Positions 19,919-30,776 of a DNA stretch of 38,465 nt are shown one piece after another; position 1 is the stretch's first letter; every line of letters begins with the position of its first letter. The stretch covers positions 618,654-657,118 of the forward strand of contig NW_006920883.1 in the NCBI RefSeq assembly GCF_000417875.1. The letters are read 5' to 3'. The position numbers were made by a program, and so were the translations under genes. This DNA is from Pseudozyma flocculosa PF-1 (lineage: Eukaryota > Basidiomycota > Ustilaginomycetes > Ustilaginales > Ustilaginaceae). The notes beneath the pieces are model-generated. The model ran no database searches. It saw nothing but the letters and a program-made list of their open reading frames with translations, and had not been told where the DNA came from.

Positions 19919-22900
19919 GGAGGACCGCCCTTGATGGTCCCCTGCCCGGCGCTGCCACCATAGCTGATCTGGCTCGGCGGACGCGCCTGCTGGCTGCCCT
20001 GGCTCTGACCTTGAGTGTGACCGCCGTGCTGGCCGGCGCCGCCACTGCTGTGGATGGTGGGGAGGAGCTGCTGCATGACCGAGGGCGGCACGAGGCGCTT
20101 GTAGATCGAGGCTCGCTGCGCCGAGGGCAGCGTAGCGACGTTGTGGGCCGTCGTGACGCCGCCGTGCTGGGCCTGGTGCTGGTGCTGGTGCTGCACCGGC
20201 TGGCCGGGCTGCGGGTTCTGCCAGATCTGCGAAGCGTGGGTGCGCAGCGAGAACCACAGGCCGATGCCGTACGACAGCACCAGGATGACGGTGCAGGTGT
20301 ACATGAGGCCGCGCACGTTTTGCTGGAAAAAGGGGTCGGTGGCCGGGTCGACGTGCTCGTAAAAGCACCGCTTGCACGTCCACGTGTCGCCGGGCTGCGA
20401 GCCGCCGCGCGGGCAGCCCTCGCAGGTGAGCTGGAAGGTGCCGTAGATCTGGTAGAAGAGCGTCGGCGTCAGGATGCCAATGATGGCCATGATGAGCATG
20501 GTGCTGGTGACGCCGGCCGAGCGGGCGTTGAAGCGCTGCTCCTTGCGGCGGGTGGCGCCCGAGCACATCGAGAGGCCGGGCATCAGGAGCACGCCGGCCA
20601 GGATGGATCCGATCAGCGACCCCTCGACCAGCCGCGCCTTTTGCTGGGTGAGGGCGATGGCATAGAGGATGATCTCGATGATGGAGCCGAACGTGGCGTT
20701 GATGACGGCGCCCATGCCGATGCTGCTCTGGGCGCTGATGCTCGCGACGGCCATGCCGATAAAGTACGACAGCGGGATGACGGACGCCAGCGCCAGCAGG
20801 AAGATGACGCCCTGGCCGCTGATGAGGCCCAGGAAGCCGCCATGGATGCCGTGGCGCTCGACGTAAGCCTCGATGACGAAAAAGTCAAAGATGGTGAAGA
20901 AGACGAGCGGCAGCGTGTTGACAAAGAGGATGTTGACACCGCCCACGGTGTACTTGTAGTACTGGGAGCCGACGGCGCGGTAGGTGCACAGGAGGATCTT
21001 GCTGCGCCGGTGCACCTTGGCCTTGCCCTTGCCCTGGCTGAACGATTTGGAGCGCGGCGCGATCTGGCCCGGCTTGAGCGGCAGGAAGAGGTTCCTGGCC
21101 GCGCCCCCCGCGCCACCCTTCTTGCCGTTGCCGCCGTCGGCCCGGTCGCCGACGTCGTCCTCGTCGTCGCCCTCGTCGCCGCTGGGCCGCTCGATGCCTG
21201 GGGCAGAGCGGAAGTGGAGCGCGAGAGGACGCATGGCGAGGTTCTTGATCAGCGCCCAGGTCAGTTTGGCCATCGGGATGGAGAACACGCCGCCCCAGCA
21301 CGCGAGGCAGACGAGGCCCATGAGCGGAAAGACGACCAGGCCGTAGACGAGCCCGAATGCCAGCTTGCCGCCGGCGCGGCGCGCCACGCCCACCTCGTTG
21401 CCGTGGTCGTCGTGCACGTAGCCGTAGATGGCCGACTCGGCCTCGATGCGCTCCTGTTCTGTGAAGTTGGACAGGGCATCGGCGCCGTCCTCGCCCAGGT
21501 CGTCGACGGCGCCGTAGCCGCCGCCAAGCTTCGACTTGCCCTTGAGCGAAGTCGTCTCCCCGGCATCGCCATCGGCCTTGCCGTCGGCACGCACGCCGTA
21601 ATCCTCGGCGTGCGAGGTACGGCTCGACTCGCCGCTATGGGAGCCCGAGGCCAGCGAGCGGCGTGCAGCGGCATCGCTGCCTCCCGAGGAGCTCTCATCA
21701 GCAGAGCCGCTCTGGCCCGCGGCGCCCGTGGTGGAAGCTGCCACAGCATCGCTGGGTCGGAGCGTGTCGGCAGAACGGTTCTCGGACGCCTGCCTCTGCT
21801 GCTGCTGCTCGAAGGTCTGGTCGACCGCCGACGGCGGCACCGTCTCGTAGGCTCCGTCGGACGCCTGGCGAGCCTGGGCTCGGAACTCGCCGGCCGGCAG
21901 GCTGCGGTCCGCACTTTCCGGGTCCACCTCGACCTCGACGTACTTGCCAAACGGCCAGAAGAGGTAGCCGCCGAGCTCCCAGATGACGCGGGCGTAGCGC
22001 GAACCGCCGACCGGCACAAAGTTGATGAGGATGGCGCACACGTAGCACACGGCCGCGAGCCACCAGCCGAAGAAGACCGTCCAGAGGATGTTGCCGGGCA
22101 GCAGGTGGCGCTCGGCGGCCGCGCTGGGGATCAGGTGGAGCGCCGACTCGGCATTGCGCGTGACCGAGCGCGACTTCTTGTATAGCGCGGGCTTCCAGAT
22201 CGGCAGGCCAAAGGGGTGTTCGACGTTGATGGCGTCCTGCCGGTCCTTGAGCGTGTACTCGACGTCGTCTCCGTCCTCGAGGTCCTCGTCGTCGTCGTCG
22301 TCGTCTTCGTCGTCGAGCTGGCCCTCCTCCCCGCCGTCCTGGCGCTGGCGTCGGCCGGTGGGCGTGCCATCACCGCCGTCTGCTCCGTCGTAGTCGCCAT
22401 AGCCGCGATCCTCGCCGTTGTGCTCGTCGTCGGTCTCGCGCTGGCCCCGGCGGTCGGCCAGGCTGACAATCGTATCGCGCTCCTCGTCGTCGTCATCGCC
22501 ACCCTCGTGCTCGCCCTCGCCAGATTCGCGGACGCTACCGGCCACGCTCGACCCGGCATCGGTCGACGCCTTGCCCGCGGCCGATCGTGGACGCAAGCTT
22601 TCGGCGAAGACGTCGAGGCTGGCCGCCTGCTGACCTCCGCCGCCGTAGTAGGTGGTGCGAGCGCCGCTCGGTGTTCCCTGCAAGGAAGCCTGGTACTGTT
22701 GCTGCTGCTGCTGCTGCTGCTGCCCGTACGAAGAAGTGGTGGCATAGCTCGCGCTCGGCCTGCGGATATGGGCGTGAGGCGACGGGTAGCTGGGCGCGTA
22801 GCTGGAGCGCGGCCCGCCTCCAGGGCTGGCAAGGGGCGGCTGGGAGCCCGGCGACAGCGCGCCGTGCTGAAGGCTCTGGAAGCCGGCCGATGGCGGCAGC

Positions 22901-24078
22901 ATGATGGTCGAGGGCCTGCCTGCGCGATCGAGGCGCGGCGAGGGCGAGACCGGTCTGCCCGCCGAGAAGCCCGAGCCCGGGCCCAGACGGGGCGAGCCGG
23001 GCGACGTGACCGACTGCGCCTGCGACGGCACCTGCGACTGGCGGTTGCGTTCGCGCTCGGCCTGCTTCTCGCGCTTCTTGCGGAGCGCCTTTTCGCGCTG
23101 GCGGGCCTTCATCCGGCGGCGGACGAGCTCCTCGCCGCGGTCGTGGATCTCGACCTCGTCGTCCTCTTCGTCGAGGGGACCGTAGCGGTCGTCAGTGTCG
23201 TCGCCGTCGTCGTTGGCGTAGCCTCGGTCGCCGCCGCGGGGTGCTTGGCTGTGTCGGCGAGTGCGGCTGCTGTCGCGGGTCGTGTTGGTCGCCGAGGGAC
23301 GCCGTGTGCCGCCCTTGTTGCCGGTGCCCTGCTGCGCAGCCGGCGAGGCAGTGTCGAGGACGTATCGCCCAGCGCCTCCTCCGCCGGTGCCTCCTCCGCC
23401 TCCGCTGCGGCTGCCAGCTGCGCTGACCTGGCGTGCACCATGATCGGGCATTCTACCCCTACTGCGGCTGGTGACTGACCGCGACATGGCCTCCTGGTCG
23501 TCCTCGTTGCCGGAGCTGTACTCGGAGACGGAGGCGCCCGAGACGGTGTCAAAGTCGGAGGGTGCATAGCTGACGGAGCGCTGCGACTGGGACGTGTCGC
23601 GGTCCGGGTTCTGCGGCCGGGAGAGGGCCGGCCTGGGCGTGCCTGGGCCTGCACCCCCAGCCGACGAGGGCGGGGGCGGCTGACCTCGGCCAATCGTAGC
23701 AACGTGGCTGCTGTCCTCGAGGCTAGGGTCTCGATAGACGCGCTGGACGGCTGATCCGGGGCGGCTCTGCTCGGAGGCGGACGAGGCTGGGTGGATGGAG
23801 CGCTGCCACGCTTCGAGGTCGAGGGGCGAGGACTGCGCGGCGGCGGGTGCGTCGACGCTTGCGGCGGTTGCTGGGGCGTTGCGGACGGTGCCCGAAACTG
23901 CCGCGGCGGCAGTCGATGACGATGCGGTGGATGCATGGCCGAGGCCCTGGATGTGGCTCTGGGTAGGCGTGGTGCTGAGCGAGGCCTCTTGGGAGTGGAA
24001 GCTGTCGCTGCTGTCGGTGCGGTGGCGCTGGGCAGGGGGTGGCGCTGCGCCCGGCGGTATGTCTCTGTTGTCGCTCAT
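18531..24078 (-). CDS. VNX1: Vnx1/CAX-type vacuolar cation/H+ exchanger (interrupted by assembly gap)
   Basis: The frame from the ATG at 24078 is open to the gap at 19637 (about 1480 codons); past the gap the same protein continues to the TGA at 18531 (about 283 residues). Residues 1 to about 640 are disordered and Ser/Gln-rich. Two YccF-like hydrophobic segments follow (about 658-690, PGNILWTVFFGWWLAAV; and 913-955). The exchanger core starts near 1023, with repeat alpha-1 GAVINATFGSIIEIILYAIA (about 1122-1143) and, after the gap, alpha-2 PNTTEFMNAMSFAINGNIAL and MEIGSAYALQV. A CEGC...CKRC pair (about 1216-1240) and a poly-Gln run (about 1390) lie in loops. This order matches yeast Vnx1, a vacuolar Na+/K+/H+ (weakly Ca2+) antiporter; a Ca2+/H+ role is possible. 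A probable 5'-UTR intron (donor 24212, acceptor about 24101-24106) supports this start. The frame does not carry through the gap as drawn (253 N), so gap length is approximate. Confidence 0.88.
19385..19637. other. Assembly gap (253 N)
   Basis: A run of 253 undetermined bases lies inside the exchanger gene, between the long loop and the second exchanger repeat. The flanking coding frames differ by one base if 253 is taken literally, so the true length is not 253 or it includes an intron. Confidence 0.98.
19877..19918 (-). repeat. CAG/CTG trinucleotide repeat coding poly-Gln in the exchanger
   Basis: Fourteen TGC units on the + strand are read on the - strand as a run of about 13 Gln codons in the loop between exchanger halves. 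The tract is pure and so probably length-polymorphic. Confidence 0.9.
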
Positions 24079-25414
24079 TGCGGCAGAGGCAGCAGTGGAT
24101 CTGGACTGTACGCTCGCGGGGGGTGTAACAGGGGAGTGAATGGGTTTAGGAGCAAGGTCAAGCGGACGACGGCGGCGGCGATGGCCGATGTCGGGCTGGC
24201 GAACGCACTCACCTGTCCTGGACCTGTTGGGCTGCAGCCTCAGCCTGGACCTCGAGAGAGGGCGTCGAGGTGGACGAGGGGTCGGATCCGTCGATGAAGT
24301 GGGTTGAAAAGGAGCAGCTTGCGATGCGTGGGTGGCGGTGGTGGTCGATGGTGGCCGTGGTGGTGGTGGTGGTGAGCGCAGGAAGCAGGTGCAGAGTGCC
24401 AAACGAGGTGATGGCTGTGGAGACGAGACGAGGCTCAGGGGGTGGATGAGGGCAGAGAGGGGGGCGCTGCTCGACTCGAGGAGGCCAAGACGAGGTGGGG
24501 TCGGCCAACAAGCAAGCCAGCCAGCCAAGGACAAGCTAGGCGGCGGGCAAGGGGCACAAAAGGGCCTTTCGTCGTCGATGGATCGCAGAAAGTCAGGGGC
24601 CGCCTGCTTTGCCTTGCCCTGCCTTGCCTGCCGTTGCTTGGCCTACCTGGCCTCGGTTGGACTGCGCCATTTTCGACGCCTTCGCCTTCACCTCGCCCGG
24701 CCCTCTGCCGGTTCGCTGCATGCGTGCCTGTCTGCTTCCCCTGGTCTGGCTGCCTGCCCGCCTGGTCGGCCGGCTGTGGGGGCTGCGAGTCGAAAATCCC
24801 TCGCCTGCGCGCGTGCGTGCGTGCGTGTTGTGTTGTGTTGCTCTCCAGCCCAGCCCCGCCCAGCCCCCAGGCCAGGCCACGCCATCCGAAATCTCCCCTA
24901 GGGGGCTGGATCTGCACAGGCCAGCCCGGCGCAGCCAGGGCTGCAGGGTGATGATACCCTGCCTGCCTGCCTGCCCAGGCCTGGCCCAGACGAGCGAGGC
25001 GGCCCCACCAGCCAAGCCATCTTGCTTGAGCTCGAGACCAACACCGACTTCCGACGCCACCCGCCCTAGCTTCTTTTCCACTCCGCCGCTGCCGCCGGCG
25101 TAGAGGCAAACTTCTACCCTCTTGCCTCCGCGCCCGCGACGCCGCCTTATCCCGTCGTCACCCAACATATTGACACGCGGCACCCGCGAGGACGGCCTTG
25201 GGAGAGAGGGGTCAGGGGTAGCTCGATGAATTGTCCAGAAAGGCGGAAATAATAATGGTGAAATGGGGAGCTGAGAAGCTGCCGGCTGTGGAGACCAGGT
25301 GGCTGGCATCATGAAACGGGGCCGCTGGCAATAAGCGCAATGCGATACGATGCTGGAGCAGCAAAGAGGATGCCGGATAGGGAGGGAGAGAGAGCAACGA
25401 CGGGCTGCCCCACG
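24079..25414. promoter_or_regulatory. Upstream region and probable 5'-UTR intron of the exchanger gene
   Basis: This 1336-bp region separates two - strand genes. A consensus donor (GTGAGT at 24212-24207) and acceptors (AG at 24106 or 24101) predict a 5'-UTR intron of about 107-112 bp ending about 23-28 bp before the ATG. Further upstream are short tandem tracts: GCGTGCGTGCGTG then TGTTG units (about 24815-24840) and CCTGCCTGCCTGCC (about 24958-24975). The - strand frame open to 24534 upstream of the ATG is low-complexity and probably not translated. Confidence 0.5.
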
Positions 25415-28400
25415 TCAACGCTGCGGCATGCCACGCAGGAACGCCTGCCGCCCCACGCCATAGCCGTCAATGTGCAGGATCGAGTAGCGCCCGCTGCCAC
25501 CCGTCACTGACGACATCGGCTCCACCCGCTTCGACGTCGACGTGCTCGACGACGGCTGCTGCTGTCCGGGCATGCTGAAGCCGTTGGTGGCCGAAGGGAC
25601 GGGCCTCTTGCGGCGATACACTGGCCGAGGCGTAGAGGCCAGGCTGTTGGGGTCAAAGTCCGGGATCGCGTACTCCCACTCTTCGGCCTCCGAGTGGGGG
25701 TGACGCTGCGGCAGCGCACCTCCATCGTTGCCGCCGGTCATCGACGACGACGACGACGATGATGCCGCACTCGCGCTCGACGTCGAGTTCGCAGCAGACG
25801 ACGACGACGAGGAAAACAGGCCGCCCATCCAGCCCGTCGCGTCGGTCCAGAGGCTGGCCACGTCCGACAGGAACGGAATCGAGCCCGCCAGCGAAGACGG
25901 TGGCGACGAGGCAGCGGCGCTCATGGACGTCGCCGCAGTAGAGGGCGCCACTGCGCTCGACATGCCAAAGAAACGCAGCAGGTGCTGCGGCAGCAGCGGC
26001 ACCAGGCTCAGCACGCCAGCGCTGGCACCGCCCTTGTCCGAGGAGGCAACACCATCGGCAGCGGGGCCGTCGGCATCATCACCGCCGCGCAGTGCGAGCG
26101 GCCTGGGTCCGCCAATCAGGCTGGCACCGATCCGGCTCGAGCCCGCCAGAAACTCGATGAGAACCGTGCCGCCCTGCATGTACGGAGCCGGCGCGCGCTT
26201 GCCGCCCTGGCGCACCACGGGCACCTCGCCAGGTGCGCACAGCTCGAACTCCTGCGGCGCAGCTCGATCGGCGCCCTTGCCGACAAACGAAGGCAGGAAG
26301 GTGGAGCCCACGCCGCCCCGAGCTGCGAGGTGCGTGTAGGGAGCGTCGAGCGGCAGGTCGCCCGACTCGAGCGCCTCGCGCCACACCCGGTCCTCGATGG
26401 TCCGCACGTCTTCCGTGCGCAGCTGGGCGCGCGAGCAGTGGCCCAGCCTCCGCGCCTCCTCGACCGCCGCGTCGCCTGCTGCCGCCGCTCCGTCGCTGTC
26501 AGCCCGCTTGCTGTCCTCTTCTCCGCCTTTTCCGTCTTCTCCTTCCGTCTCTGCGTCACGGGCGGCGGCGTCGTCGTCCTCTTCCGTGTCCTGCTCCGCG
26601 CCTCGCGATGCCGTCTCTTCCTCGTCGTCTTCGTCGTCCTCGTCGTCGCTCATGCTTTCGGCGGCCGTCTCGGCTCGCGAGGTCCTGACGCTGGCCTCTG
26701 AGCCGACGCGAGGCGGCCTGGCGGTGGTGGGGCCAGCAGGCGCGTCGACGGCCGGCTGCGGATGCTTCTTCTTCTTCGGCGGCTTGCCGCGCACCTTGCG
26801 CCACATCTTGAAGGCTGGGCCGCCCACTGTGGTTCCGCTGACGTCGCTGCGAGCATCGTCGTCGTCGTCGCCTTCACCGTGGGCATTGCGGCGAATCAGA
26901 TCCCGAAGCAGGTCGGGCCGATGCGACTCGATGCGGTGAGCGTCCCCGCCGCCGCCGATCGACACAAAGTTGGCCATCATTGCTCGCCTCGCGCGCGCCT
27001 CGTCGTCGTCGTCACCGTCGTCTTCGAGACCCTCGTTGGCGCTGAAGAAGGCGGCAGACGCTACGCTGGTCCTGGCTGATGGCGAGGCGTCGCCGGGCTT
27101 TCCTCCGGCCTTCGGCGGCGGCGGAGGTGGTGCGAAGGTGTCGTCGCCCAACAGACTCTCGGAGCGCGACGGCTGGCGCCCGTGGTCGGGATCGCGGTAG
27201 AGGGATGTGGGCCGATGAATGAAGGCGGAAGGCTTGGGAGTCGCCTGGTCCGACTCGGAGCGGGAGTCCTCCTCCGCCTCCTGTTTCTGCTGTAGGCCCT
27301 GGTCTAGCAGATCCTCGCGTAGACCGCCACCGAGGTCGACCTCATCGACCGGCGTGACCAGCTCGTCCAGCTCGTCCCGCTCGTCGTCCTTCTTCTCTTG
27401 TGCCGCATCGTCGCTCCTGGTAGGCGAGAGGGGCGGCGTGGCCGACTGCTGATCGAGGCGTACGTCGGACGCCAGCACGCCGACGATCTGGCCAGTCTCG
27501 TTGTCGACGGCGATCAGGCTGTGACGGTAGTCGGGCGCGCGGGACGGCAGATGGCGGGAGAGGTTGCGCAGCGTGGTGCCCGGTACCGGCTGTGCGGTAG
27601 ACTGGTCTTGGGTCGCGGCCGCTGCATCGAGCTGAGGCTCAGAACGGGTTTGGGCCTCTGCCGGTGCTGTTGAAGGCTCGGGCAGCTGCAGGGCAGGTGC
27701 CTCGCCGACGGCGGCGTTGAGCTCATCGGTCTCGGCGCGGATGCGGTCGTAGCGGTCGAGCTGGCCGTTGGGCGTGAGGTGGCCATGAGGGAGCGGCGAC
27801 TCCTGGGAGATGGCGCGGAGAGGCTGCGGACGCGGGTCTTCGGGCTGGTCCACCTGCGGAGTTGCCGACGCAGCTTCCGCCACAGGGTGCAGCATCGGTG
27901 CCTCCTCTGTTGCCGGCGACACGGGTGTGTAAGCGGCGGCGTCGGCGTCAACGGTGCCCGCGCTGCCATCGGACCGCGGCTGTCGGCGGGGAAAAGAGAC
28001 GCTGCGAAGCACCTCGGGCTTCTTTGGCACGGGGGGCAAGGGTCGCGGGCCTGCCAGCTTGACATCCACGTCGACGTCGACGTCGGCCGCAGCGGTGGGC
28101 GACTGCTCGAGATTGCCGTCGGGCTGATGCTGTTGCGGCTGCTGGGCGATGTCGAAGGTAGCAGCTTCCGAGTTGGCGAGCGGCAATGTTGCGTAGTTGT
28201 CCCTCCACGGCATGGCGGCAGGGTCGCGGAGGAAGGGAGGGAGCGGAGGGACGGGCTTCGGATGGTGGAGGAGGAGGTCGCGGGCATAGTCGACGACGGG
28301 AGCGGGGGCGCCGAGGAGCCAGACGGTCCAGATTGCACGCCTTCCGACCTTGTTTTCCTCCCAGCGCTGCCGGTCGAGTGCGCCCTCCTCGCCGATATCT

Positions 28401-28834
28401 TCAAAGAACCAGAAGCTGCCGCCGTGCTGGCCGTGGAGGCCGGCGCCGAGGCCTTGGTAGATGGGGCGTGCGGCCGAGTCGAAGCCGGCGACGTTGGGAC
28501 GCGAGAGGGGTGCGCCGTCTTGCCCGAGCTCAAAAGAGCGAAAGGGGAGGACAAAGCGCCTGGCCGCACCCCACTGTTGCTCGTCGAAGCCGACCGAGAG
28601 GACGAGGGTGGAGATACTTTCGTTGAAGGGGTCGGGGACGACGGTGATCTGGAGGGGGCCGTTGCAGTCAGCGAGGACTGCGTGGGTGGGAGCGAGGGTG
28701 CCTGCGCCGATCGAGTCGGCTGGGACGGCGCCGTTGATGCGCTTGGGCGGCGGCAGGGGTGCGACGGTCTTTACGAGGCGGGTGGATGGATAGGAAAAGA
28801 GGAGGGTGGGGCTGCGGTTGGAGATGGACGACAT
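25415..28834 (-). CDS. Large protein of unknown function
   Basis: One uninterrupted frame of 1139 residues, ATG at 28834 and TGA at 25415. Residues 1 to about 205 look like a folded domain (QITVVPDPFNESISTLVLSV, FVLPFRSFEL, GSFWFFEDIGEEG, RAIWTVWLLGAP). Residues 205-700 are Pro/Ser/Gln/Asp-rich and disordered. A basic patch (RKVRGKPPKKKKHP, about residue 690) may be a nuclear signal, and is followed by an acidic tract (about 725-775). A second ordered part (about 805-920) contains LRTEDVRTIEDRVWREAL, GSTFLPSFVGKG and GTVLIEFLAGSSRIG. The C-terminus has a hydrophobic stretch (GVLSLVPLLPQHLLRFFG), a Ser run and an ordered end (YSILHIDGYGVGRQAFLRG). No signal peptide. I do not recognise the family. 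Frame length and conserved-looking ends make it a real gene. Confidence 0.8.
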   Translation of the reverse strand: MSSISNRSPTLLFSYPSTRLVKTVAPLPPPKRINGAVPADSIGAGTLAPTHAVLADCNGPLQITVVPDPFNESISTLVLSVGFDEQQWGAARRFVLPFRSFELGQDGAPLSRPNVAGFDSAARPIYQGLGAGLHGQHGGSFWFFEDIGEEGALDRQRWEENKVGRRAIWTVWLLGAPAPVVDYARDLLLHHPKPVPPLPPFLRDPAAMPWRDNYATLPLANSEAATFDIAQQPQQHQPDGNLEQSPTAAADVDVDVDVKLAGPRPLPPVPKKPEVLRSVSFPRRQPRSDGSAGTVDADAAAYTPVSPATEEAPMLHPVAEAASATPQVDQPEDPRPQPLRAISQESPLPHGHLTPNGQLDRYDRIRAETDELNAAVGEAPALQLPEPSTAPAEAQTRSEPQLDAAAATQDQSTAQPVPGTTLRNLSRHLPSRAPDYRHSLIAVDNETGQIVGVLASDVRLDQQSATPPLSPTRSDDAAQEKKDDERDELDELVTPVDEVDLGGGLREDLLDQGLQQKQEAEEDSRSESDQATPKPSAFIHRPTSLYRDPDHGRQPSRSESLLGDDTFAPPPPPPKAGGKPGDASPSARTSVASAAFFSANEGLEDDGDDDDEARARRAMMANFVSIGGGGDAHRIESHRPDLLRDLIRRNAHGEGDDDDDARSDVSGTTVGGPAFKMWRKVRGKPPKKKKHPQPAVDAPAGPTTARPPRVGSEASVRTSRAETAAESMSDDEDDEDDEEETASRGAEQDTEEDDDAAARDAETEGEDGKGGEEDSKRADSDGAAAAGDAAVEEARRLGHCSRAQLRTEDVRTIEDRVWREALESGDLPLDAPYTHLAARGGVGSTFLPSFVGKGADRAAPQEFELCAPGEVPVVRQGGKRAPAPYMQGGTVLIEFLAGSSRIGASLIGGPRPLALRGGDDADGPAADGVASSDKGGASAGVLSLVPLLPQHLLRFFGMSSAVAPSTAATSMSAAASSPPSSLAGSIPFLSDVASLWTDATGWMGGLFSSSSSSAANSTSSASAASSSSSSSMTGGNDGGALPQRHPHSEAEEWEYAIPDFDPNSLASTPRPVYRRKRPVPSATNGFSMPGQQQPSSSTSTSKRVEPMSSVTGGSGRYSILHIDGYGVGRQAFLRGMPQR

Positions 28835-30368
28835 GGTGAGCGGCGCTTGGCGAGCGGAGCGCTGCCAAAGGTGGGGTATGGAATGGTTGCCAGGGCGGCA
28901 GCAGGGATGTCGAGCTGGTAGGGTATTATGCTTTGCGGAGAGAGGGGGGGTCGTTGTTGATGTCGTTGTCGTTGTCGATGTCGTGGCGGGGGCGTTGGGT
29001 GGGTCGTAATCGAGGGTCGTAGCAGAGTATCGTTATTGGAGCGAGCCGGGTGGCAGACTTTGTCCGTCCAGGAGATGGGATGACCGTGGTGGTGATGGTG
29101 GTGGTCGGAAGGAGGAGAGCCAGGCGGGCCATCGACAACGAAGCCGGACAGGCCAGCAGGCCAGCATGACGAGGCCATCCCATCCGGCTGGCTGGCTCGA
29201 TGCCCGCAGGGGTGCAAAGAGGCGGGCACCACGCACGCAAAGGCAGGCAGCCAAGCCCCTGAAGCTCGGCAAGAAGCAAGCAAGGCAGGGCAGACAGGCA
29301 GGCTAGGGCAGGTAGCCTGGCCGCCAACGCCCAATTTGGCGCGTGGACCCTGCATGCACTCGCCGGCTGGCTGGCTGGCTGGCAGCTGGCCCACACCCCC
29401 TGGCCAGGCGAACGGCACACCTTCCACGACCGCCTACCTCGTCCTCGCCCTCGCTCCCTCACCGCCACCACTCCGGATGTCGCCCGATACAGTTATAACA
29501 TTGCCCCTGGCCACCATCATAGCCACCCTCCCAGCCACCATCCCAGCGCCGACAGCTGGATGACCCTGCAACGACGACGGAACACACGCTCCGAGCCTCA
29601 CGCCAACCCCATCCTCGCCCTCGTCGTAGCCCGCAGCCCATCCGGCTTGTTGCCTCGCCGCCCATGTCGAACACATAGCGACGCTCTCCGCTCCCCACCG
29701 GATCCAAGCCTCCCGAGCCGAGCATCCTCGCCTTCCACGTACGTCTCTTTTCGCACTCTTTCTCTGTTTCCTCCCAATCTCCTCCGCTTGACGTCGGAAC
29801 ACCGTACCAGCGCGGCATGGCCTCCACGGTGCCGTCCCGTGTACCCCGCGTCATCTTCGATTCCCACGGGCTGCGATCCGGTGGCCGTAGGCTTGGCCTA
29901 CAGCCGCACCATCTTCATACCTACTGTATGTACGTATATACACGTACTTAAGCGGACCGGGACGATCGGCTCGGTGTCGGCCGACCAGGTGGGGCCGTGC
30001 AGCGGCGCGGGCAGCACGCCCCACCCATCGCAACCCACTTCGGAAGCCAACACCCGTCGGCTTGCCTCCCTCCGTGCTCGCACTTCGGCAAGGCCAAGCC
30101 GGGGGCGTTCGAGGTCAGCGCATGCTTTCGACTCGCCCTCGCCGTCCCATGGCGAGCGCGAGCCGTATAAAGGCCGCCTCGTTCTGCCATCACTTCGCCC
30201 CCCGCTCAACGAAATTCTCTCCTCTTTTGCTCCTTTCAGCCGCGCACTGCGACACAGCCGCACAGTGAGTGCCGCCAGTCGCTTCCTTGACTCTGGCAGT
30301 ACGGGTCCGTCTTTCCGCTCTCTGACAGGCACCCTTTCGACACCCGCCTTTGCACGCATCGCCACCAG
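28835..30368. promoter_or_regulatory. Divergent intergenic region upstream of the secreted-protein cluster
   Basis: About 1.5 kb between the unknown - strand gene and the first small secreted protein, which point away from each other. It contains GGCTGGCTGGCTGG tracts (about 29365-29385), a GTGGTGATGGTGGTGG tract (about 29088-29105) and an AT-rich near-palindrome (29930-29947). A TATA box lies at 30166-30171 and a probable 5'-UTR intron at 30265-30328. No gene was recognised; the Ser/Arg-rich frames seen here are unconvincing. Confidence 0.5.
30166..30171 (+). promoter_or_regulatory. TATA box of the first secreted-protein paralogue
   Basis: TATAAA, followed by GG, lies 203 bp upstream of the ATG at 30369. 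A pyrimidine-rich stretch suited to initiation follows, then a predicted 64-bp 5'-UTR intron (GTGAGT at 30265, AG at 30328). The second paralogue has a TATA-like box at exactly the same distance. Confidence 0.7.
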
Positions 30369-30695
30369 ATGAAGACCTCGTTCACCGTCCTTTCTCTCGG
30401 AGTGGTGCTACTGGCCTGCACCTCGTCCGTCGAGGCCTGGAGGTTCTTTGACACGAACGGCTCCTTCTGCAGCACCCCCGAGACGGGCGCGGGCCCGTCG
30501 ATCACCAAATGGAGCGACCACCGCTGCAGCGTCCGCACCGGCGCCTCTGGTGCAACGAGCGACTACACCTGTCCCGGCCTCACGAGCAGCAAGAACTACT
30601 GCGCCTGCGTCAGGCGCGGCCAGGGTTCTACCTTTAGCGTCAACATGCACATCCCATGCCCCCAGCACCGTCAACCACCGCCGGCATTGGCTTAA
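30369..30695 (+). CDS. Small secreted cysteine-rich protein, paralogue 1 (candidate effector)
   Basis: 108 residues with no intron in the coding part; start context CACCAGATG. A classic signal peptide is visible (basic MKTS, hydrophobic VLSLGVVLLAC, probable cleavage after VEA near residue 23). The mature part begins WRFFD and has six Cys in the pattern C...C...YTCPGL...CAC...C. The next gene shares WxFxDxxGSxC, TP, AGP, W, (N/H)RCS, YTCPGL, CAC and the final Cys, so they are clear tandem paralogues. Small, secreted and disulfide-rich fits an apoplastic effector or surface protein of a plant-associated fungus, but this is inference and no known family is recognised. After the TAA the same frame stays open for 71 more codons and contains octapeptide repeats. 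Confidence 0.85.
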   Translation: MKTSFTVLSLGVVLLACTSSVEAWRFFDTNGSFCSTPETGAGPSITKWSDHRCSVRTGASGATSDYTCPGLTSSKNYCACVRRGQGSTFSVNMHIPCPQHRQPPPALA

Positions 30696-30776
30696 TTCCT
30701 CGGTCACGAGCCCGTCCTCTTCGCACCAGACCGATCTAGGATCGGAGCAATCGGTGCTTCATTACGGTGGGAACCG

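Noticed and set aside
24079..24534. Upstream extension of the exchanger frame to an ATG at 24534
   Set aside because: It crosses a consensus GTGAGT donor and an acceptor that define a 5'-UTR intron; the ATG at 24078 gives a normal start.
29560..30372. 270-residue + strand frame ending in the 5' leader of the first secreted protein
   Set aside because: It overlaps the TATA box, the predicted 5'-UTR intron and the start of paralogue 1, and has no recognisable features.
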